Shown one piece after another: positions 60,007 through 64,000 of a stretch of 64,000 bases of DNA (its first letter is position 1; each line of letters starts with the position of its first letter). The DNA comes from DASXYG01 sp036502625. GTDB lineage: Bacteria; Actinomycetota; Actinomycetes; Streptosporangiales; Streptosporangiaceae. The position numbers were made by a program, and so were the translations under genes. The notes beneath the pieces are model-generated. The model was given only the letters and a program-made list of their open reading frames with translations, made no database searches and was not told the origin of the DNA. The stretch is taken from the NCBI GenBank assembly GCA_036502625.1, contig DASXYG010000018.1, positions 1 to 64,000 of the forward strand. Direction: 5' to 3'.

Positions 60007-61386
60007 ATGACCCGTATCCGTCGCCGGTTCGCCATTCCGGCGGTGCTCGCTGCGCTGTTCCTGCTGATACTCGGCGCACCCGCTCGCGCCTCGGTGAACG
60101 TCGACGCGGTTGCGAGCTCATTGAAGGACAGCCACGTCTATGTCGCGCCCGGTGTGCAGAGCCAGTTCACGTCAGGTGACGCGAGCAAGGTGTCCAGCGC
60201 CGCGAAGTCGGCGGGCAACACCTATTTCGTCGTCGTGTCCATCGGCGACCTGCCGCAGAACAACAACGCGTACGTCTCGCTGATCAAGAAGGTCGCCGAC
60301 CAGGTCGGCGACGGGTCGTACGCCGTGGCGGGCCTGCGCCCCAACGGCGGCTACCACCTCGACGGCGGTTCGAACGTCCTGGAGAAGGGCACCATGGGCG
60401 GCCTGATCCAGCAGGCCGGCAGCGCCAACCGCGGCGACCTCACCGGCGCGCTCACCGATCTCGCCGGGTCGATCAAGAGCGCGCCGCACACGAGCGGCTC
60501 CTCCTCCAGCGACTCCGGTTCGGGGGCAGGCGGAATGATCATCCTGGGTGTGCTCGTCGTCGTTGTGGCGGGCGTCGTCTTCATCGGGCTCTACATGCGG
60601 AAGAAGCGCCGCGAGCGCGAGGCCCGCGAGCTCGCCGACCTCAAGCAGACCGTGCAGGAAGACGTCACCAAGCTCGGTGAGGACATCACGAGCCTCGACA
60701 CCGACGTGGCCGCCGCGGGCCTCCAGGAGGAGACGCGCGACGACTACCAACAGGCCCTCAACTCCTACGACATGTCCAAGCGTGAGCTGGAGATGGCCAA
60801 GTCCCCGCAGGACATGCAGTCCGTCACCCGCGCGCTCGAAGACGGCCGCTACGCGATGAGCTGCGTCCGCGCGCTGATCAACGGCCTGCCGCGGCCCGAC
60901 CGGCGTGCCCCGTGCTTCTTCAACCCGCAGCACGGCCCGTCCACCACCGACGTCATGTGGGCGCCGATGGGCGGCGCACCGCGCCAGGTCCCCGCCTGCG
61001 CGGCCGACGCGGAGCGCGTGCTGCGCGGTGAGGACCCCGAGGCCCGCATGGTCGCGGTCGGCGGCGAACGCCGTCCGTACTGGGACGCCGGTCCCGGCTA
61101 CGCGCCGTACGCCGGGGGCTACTTCGGCGGCTTCGGCGGCAACCTGCTCGGCGGCATGCTGGTCGGCACCATGCTCGGCTCGATGATGGGCGGCGGCTGG
61201 GGCGGCTACGGCGGAGGCTGGGGCGGCGGCTTCGACGGCGGCGGCGGAGATTTCGGTGGCGGTGACTTCGGCGGGGGCGACTTCGGCGGAGGCGGCGGCT
61301 GGGACTTCGGCGGCGGCGACTTCGGCGGCTTCGGCGGAGGCGGAGATTTCGGTGGCGGTGGTGACTTCGGCGGAGGCGACTTCTGA
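60007..61386 (+). CDS. Exported, membrane-anchored protein with Gly/Phe/Asp-rich tail
   Basis: A 459-residue protein. A signal peptide (about residues 1-29, ending APARAS) and a second hydrophobic segment (about 176-200) put residues 30-175 outside the cell; that region (NTYFVVVSIGDLPQNNNAYV) resembles the actinobacterial Rv1476-type extracellular domain. The cytoplasmic part has an acidic coiled-coil-like region (210-290). The last 100 residues are Gly-rich repeats of the type GGGDFGG. GGAGGAGG lies ten bases before ATG 60007. Not assigned a function. Confidence 0.7.
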   Translation: MTRIRRRFAIPAVLAALFLLILGAPARASVNVDAVASSLKDSHVYVAPGVQSQFTSGDASKVSSAAKSAGNTYFVVVSIGDLPQNNNAYVSLIKKVADQVGDGSYAVAGLRPNGGYHLDGGSNVLEKGTMGGLIQQAGSANRGDLTGALTDLAGSIKSAPHTSGSSSSDSGSGAGGMIILGVLVVVVAGVVFIGLYMRKKRREREARELADLKQTVQEDVTKLGEDITSLDTDVAAAGLQEETRDDYQQALNSYDMSKRELEMAKSPQDMQSVTRALEDGRYAMSCVRALINGLPRPDRRAPCFFNPQHGPSTTDVMWAPMGGAPRQVPACAADAERVLRGEDPEARMVAVGGERRPYWDAGPGYAPYAGGYFGGFGGNLLGGMLVGTMLGSMMGGGWGGYGGGWGGGFDGGGGDFGGGDFGGGDFGGGGGWDFGGGDFGGFGGGGDFGGGGDFGGGDF

Positions 61387-61739
61387 CGGGTCTCCCAGGT
61401 GACCCGGGCCCGTTCGGCTGGCTGGCGTACGCCCTGGGCTTCCGCCTCAGCAAGCACATCGAATGGGTCCGGCACGACCTGACCGACGCGGGGTGGCGCG
61501 GCCGCATGATGGCCCGCCACCTCGTGGTCATCCTGCCCATCTGCGCCGCCTTCGCCCTGCTCCCCGGCGGCTGGGCCATCCGCCTGGGCACCGCGGGCCT
61601 CCTCTTCCTCGGCGGCGTCTTCACCGTCGCCACCTCAACGGACCAGCTCCGTACGGCCCGCCTCCGCCAACACGGCCTCCTCCCACCCCAGCGCCCCGGC
61701 CCCCCAACCCCCACACCCCCCGACCCCGGCGACCGCTGA
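61383..61739 (+). CDS. DUF5313-like membrane protein, apparent CTG start
   Basis: About 118 residues if started at CTG 61383. Residues from FGWLAYALGFRLSKHIEWVRHDLT onward (given here in parts: WVRHDLTDAG, MMARHLVVILP, ALLPGGWA) match the DUF5313 pattern, including the part before ATG 61506. Between the in-frame stop at 61362 and ATG 61506 there is no ATG, GTG or TTG; CTG 61383 overlaps the previous stop (CTGA) and has GGAGG six bases upstream. Two membrane helices follow, then a Pro-rich tail. Starting at ATG 61506 would cut the conserved half. Confidence 0.6.
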   Translation: MTGLPGDPGPFGWLAYALGFRLSKHIEWVRHDLTDAGWRGRMMARHLVVILPICAAFALLPGGWAIRLGTAGLLFLGGVFTVATSTDQLRTARLRQHGLLPPQRPGPPTPTPPDPGDR

Positions 61740-61842
61740 CCGCTGACCGCGAGCCCGACCGTCGCCGCGGAAAACTCACGCGACACCCCGCGCCCGCGGG
61801 TGGCATCCTCGTGACCTCCGGAGATGGGAAGAGGTCGCAGGC

Positions 61843-63051
61843 ATGGGGGCGGGGCGGTCGGCTTCGTGGCATCGATGGGCGGTGCTGGCGGCCCTGATGC
61901 TGGCCGCGTTCACCTTCAACACCGCGGAGAACCTCCCGGTCGGCCTCCTCGACCTCATCGCCGCGGGGTTGCGGGTGCCGGTGTCCGCGGTCGGCTACCT
62001 GGTCACCGGCTACGGCCTGACGGTCGCCGTCGCATCGCTGCCGCTGGCACACGCCACACGTGCCGTGCCGCGCCGCTACGTCCTCGCAGGGCTGCTGGCC
62101 GCGCTCGTCGTCTCCAGCCTGGTCGCGGCGGCGGCGTCCGCGTACGGCGTGCTGCTCGGCGCGCGGCTGCTGACCGCGCTCGGGCAGGCGCTGTTCTGGG
62201 CCGTGATGGGACCGGTCGCGGTCGGGCTGTTCCCGCCGCGCGTACGCGGCCGGGTGGTCGGGGCGGTGTCCGTCGCCGGATCGCTCGCCCTCGTCCTCGG
62301 CGTCCCCGCCGGAACCTGGCTGGGCCAGCGGACCGAGTGGCAGGTCCCCGTCGCGTCCCTGGCCGCCCTCGGCGCCATCTGCCTGGTCACGATCGCCGCC
62401 CTGCTGCCGACCTCGCGCCCGGAGGAGGGCCACGCCGCACGCGGAACCACCCCCGACGTCCGCAGGTTCGCGACCGTGCTGGCCGCCGGCCTCCTCTCCG
62501 CCACCGGCGCCTTCGCCGCGTTCACCTACGTCGTCCGCTTCCTCGTCGAGGAGAGCCACTTCCCCGAATCCGCGATCAGCGCCCTGCTCATGGTCTTCGG
62601 CCTCGCATGCCTGGCCGGGGTCGCCATCACCGGCGCCCTCCTCGACCGCTTCCCCCGCGCCACCCTCACGGCCGCCGTGGCCGTCCAGTCCGCCGGCATC
62701 CTCGGCCTCTACGCCACAGCGGGCAGCCGCCCCGCAGCCGTAGCCTTCCTCACCTTGATGGGCGCCGCCCTAGGCCCGGTCTTCATGGCCACCCAAAACG
62801 AAATGCTCCACTGCGCCCCAAGCCGCACAGACACAGCCCTGGCGGCCAACTCCGGCACCTACAACCTCGGCATAGCCGCAGGCGCCGCCCTAGGCGCCCT
62901 AACCCTCCCACTAACCGGAATCCGAACCACCTTCCTCATAGCCGCCCTCCTCACCACAACCTCCTGCGCCCTCCTCCTAGCCGAACCCCTGATCCCCCAC
63001 GCCCCTACACCAAGCCGCCGCCACCCGAACCGAGGAGCAGTCCGCCGGTAA
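61843..63051 (+). CDS. MFS transporter
   Basis: A 402-residue major-facilitator protein with 12 hydrophobic segments, of the DHA1 type (AraJ/chloramphenicol exporter-like). The motif NTAENLPVGLLDLIAAGL near residue 25 and FPPRVRGRVVGAVSVAGSLALVLG near 130 are typical of drug/arabinose efflux members. From about base 62750 on, third codon positions shift toward A (for example CTA, CCA, GCA), unlike the first part. Substrate unknown. GGGAAGAGG lies about ten bases before ATG 61843. Confidence 0.85.
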   Translation: MGAGRSASWHRWAVLAALMLAAFTFNTAENLPVGLLDLIAAGLRVPVSAVGYLVTGYGLTVAVASLPLAHATRAVPRRYVLAGLLAALVVSSLVAAAASAYGVLLGARLLTALGQALFWAVMGPVAVGLFPPRVRGRVVGAVSVAGSLALVLGVPAGTWLGQRTEWQVPVASLAALGAICLVTIAALLPTSRPEEGHAARGTTPDVRRFATVLAAGLLSATGAFAAFTYVVRFLVEESHFPESAISALLMVFGLACLAGVAITGALLDRFPRATLTAAVAVQSAGILGLYATAGSRPAAVAFLTLMGAALGPVFMATQNEMLHCAPSRTDTALAANSGTYNLGIAAGAALGALTLPLTGIRTTFLIAALLTTTSCALLLAEPLIPHAPTPSRRHPNRGAVRR

Positions 63052-63179
63052 CACCCGGCAGCCCACTCTCACCGCACCCTCGGAGGCCAACAACCCTCCG
63101 CAGCCACTACGGGCCATGCCGCTTGTTGAAGCCCTCTCCCGGTGGGAAACTTTCACGAACCGATATCTTGGAGTGCATC

Positions 63180-63311
63180 ATGACCGTTCCTGTGGCCGCG
63201 GCTTTCACCGACCGGTTGCCCGGTGACGTGGTGATCGGCGCGGACGAGCGGCTTGTGGTGATCCCCCGGAGGATGCTCGTCGCGGCGAAGCCGGATATCC
63301 CAGATGGCTGA
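63180..63311 (+). CDS. Short ORF preceding a DUF6879 gene
   Basis: A 43-residue open frame (MTVPVAAAFTDRLPGDVVIG to a basic PRRMLVAAKPDIPDG end). GGAG is seven bases before its ATG, and its end overlaps the next gene by eight bases, which supports real translation. No family is recognised. It may be a leader peptide that couples translation or a partner of the following protein. Confidence 0.5.
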   Translation: MTVPVAAAFTDRLPGDVVIGADERLVVIPRRMLVAAKPDIPDG

Positions 63312-63912
63312 GCGCGACGGACGCCTGATCGAGGTGCCCGGTGTATGGCTGGATCTCGACGCCTACTCCGATGCCTACGACGACGCGTACGAGAACATCG
63401 TGTTCCGGAAACTGGAGCGGCGGCAGCACTATCGCGAGCCCGGGGTGCCGAGCTGGGAGGCGTTCGCCACCGGCGACTGGGCACGCGCGATCGAACTGAA
63501 CGAACGGGAACGCGGCGCGGTCGCGGACAAGGTCGCCGAGGACGCCCGGCTTGGGGTGGAGTCGCGGCGGGTCAGGATCGTGGAGAAGCCGATCACCGCG
63601 TACATCCAATGGGAGATGCAGTATTTCCGGCTGCTCGCCGAGGCCGGCGAGTCGATCCGCGTGGTGGACGCGGATCAGGTACGGCGGTGGGAGTCTGCGG
63701 GCCCGGTGCCGGAGATGGTGGTTCTCGGTGATCGGGTGCTGTTCGAGGTGGTCTACGACGCCGCCGGCACCGCTACGGGTGCGCGGCGCGTGGATGACCC
63801 AGCGGTGATCCGCGCCGCTGCCGCCGAGATCGAGGAACTGCACGCGGGCGGCGAATCGCTCCTGGAGTTCTACCGTCGGGAGATCGCGACGCTGCCGCCG
63901 CCGACCGTATAG
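63304..63912 (+). CDS. DUF6879-like protein
   Basis: A 202-residue cytoplasmic protein of the DUF6879 type: aromatic-rich start (YENIVFRKLERRQHYREPG), GVESRRVRIVEKPITAYIQWEMQYF in the middle and RVVDADQVRRWESAGPVPEM later. These proteins often lie next to DUF397 or XRE-type regulator genes in actinomycetes, with unknown function. Here the only partner is the short upstream ORF. ATG 63304 overlaps that ORF. Confidence 0.68.
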   Translation: MAERDGRLIEVPGVWLDLDAYSDAYDDAYENIVFRKLERRQHYREPGVPSWEAFATGDWARAIELNERERGAVADKVAEDARLGVESRRVRIVEKPITAYIQWEMQYFRLLAEAGESIRVVDADQVRRWESAGPVPEMVVLGDRVLFEVVYDAAGTATGARRVDDPAVIRAAAAEIEELHAGGESLLEFYRREIATLPPPTV

Positions 63913-63941
63913 CCGAGCGGTCGAGGAGGCGAGACGCCGTC

Positions 63942-64000
63942 GTGCGACGAGTGACAGGACGGGCCCGGACCTCACTCACCGTTACGCTGATCCTCATCGT
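63942..64000 (+). CDS. Start of a membrane protein gene cut by the window edge
   Basis: From GTG 63942 an open frame encodes a basic N-terminus (RRVTGRARTS) followed by a hydrophobic segment (LTVTLILIV) that runs off the window. GAGGAGG is about 12 bases upstream. It could be a sensor kinase or another membrane protein; too little is visible to decide. Confidence 0.4.
   Translation, partial: MRRVTGRARTSLTVTLILI

Overview
The window is about 64 kb of very GC-rich DNA with dense gene packing, many GTG starts, 4-bp gene overlaps and actinobacterial marker families: a LytR-CpsA-Psr protein, an acyl-CoA carboxylase with epsilon subunit, a deazaflavin-type nitroreductase, and DUF3099-, DUF5313- and DUF6879-like proteins. 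It is chromosomal DNA of a filamentous actinomycete. A Streptosporangiales/Thermomonosporaceae-like host is my guess from gene style; the sequence alone does not settle it. No rRNA, tRNA, CRISPR array, transposase or prophage was seen.

Bases 1-20242 form a cell-envelope polymer region. It holds two polysaccharide-type ABC exporters, three glycosyltransferases, and a long minus-strand operon (13880 down to 6503). That operon encodes an exporter, two CDP-alcohol phosphatidyltransferases (one fused to a degenerate nucleotidyltransferase-like domain), a DUF5941-like membrane protein, a nucleotidyltransferase and a glycerol-1-phosphate-dehydrogenase-like enzyme. Nearby lie an IspD/TarI-type cytidylyltransferase, a glycerophosphodiesterase and an LCP ligase. 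Together they look like a pathway that makes a CDP-activated polyol phosphate, builds a phosphate-containing glycan or glycolipid from it, exports it and anchors it. This is the most interesting system here.

Bases 20249-30999 are a mixed housekeeping block: TetR/VOC pair, methyltransferase, acyl-CoA dehydrogenase, UDP-sugar dehydrogenase, CoA-binding protein, purE-purK, GtrA, a two-component system, and an iron-boxed bfd-bfr pair. Bases 31003-43135 hold reductases, two GNATs and a choline oxidase/glycine betaine ABC operon. Three intergenic arrays of one unusual GC-rich repeat family (31114-32110, 34200-34970, 42262-43040) lie between them.

Bases 43136-59847 resemble the Streptomyces cya-birA-pccB-pccE-accA neighbourhood: a class III cyclase, a PH-like protein, biotin ligase, carboxyltransferase, epsilon subunit and biotin carboxylase/BCCP. 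It is interrupted by a leaderless HTH/Clp_N pair, PEP carboxylase, an ABC exporter, a NYN protein and a self-regulated ABC operon. The right end carries a Gly-rich secreted protein, a DUF5313-like gene that seems to start at CTG, an MFS transporter and a DUF6879 protein.
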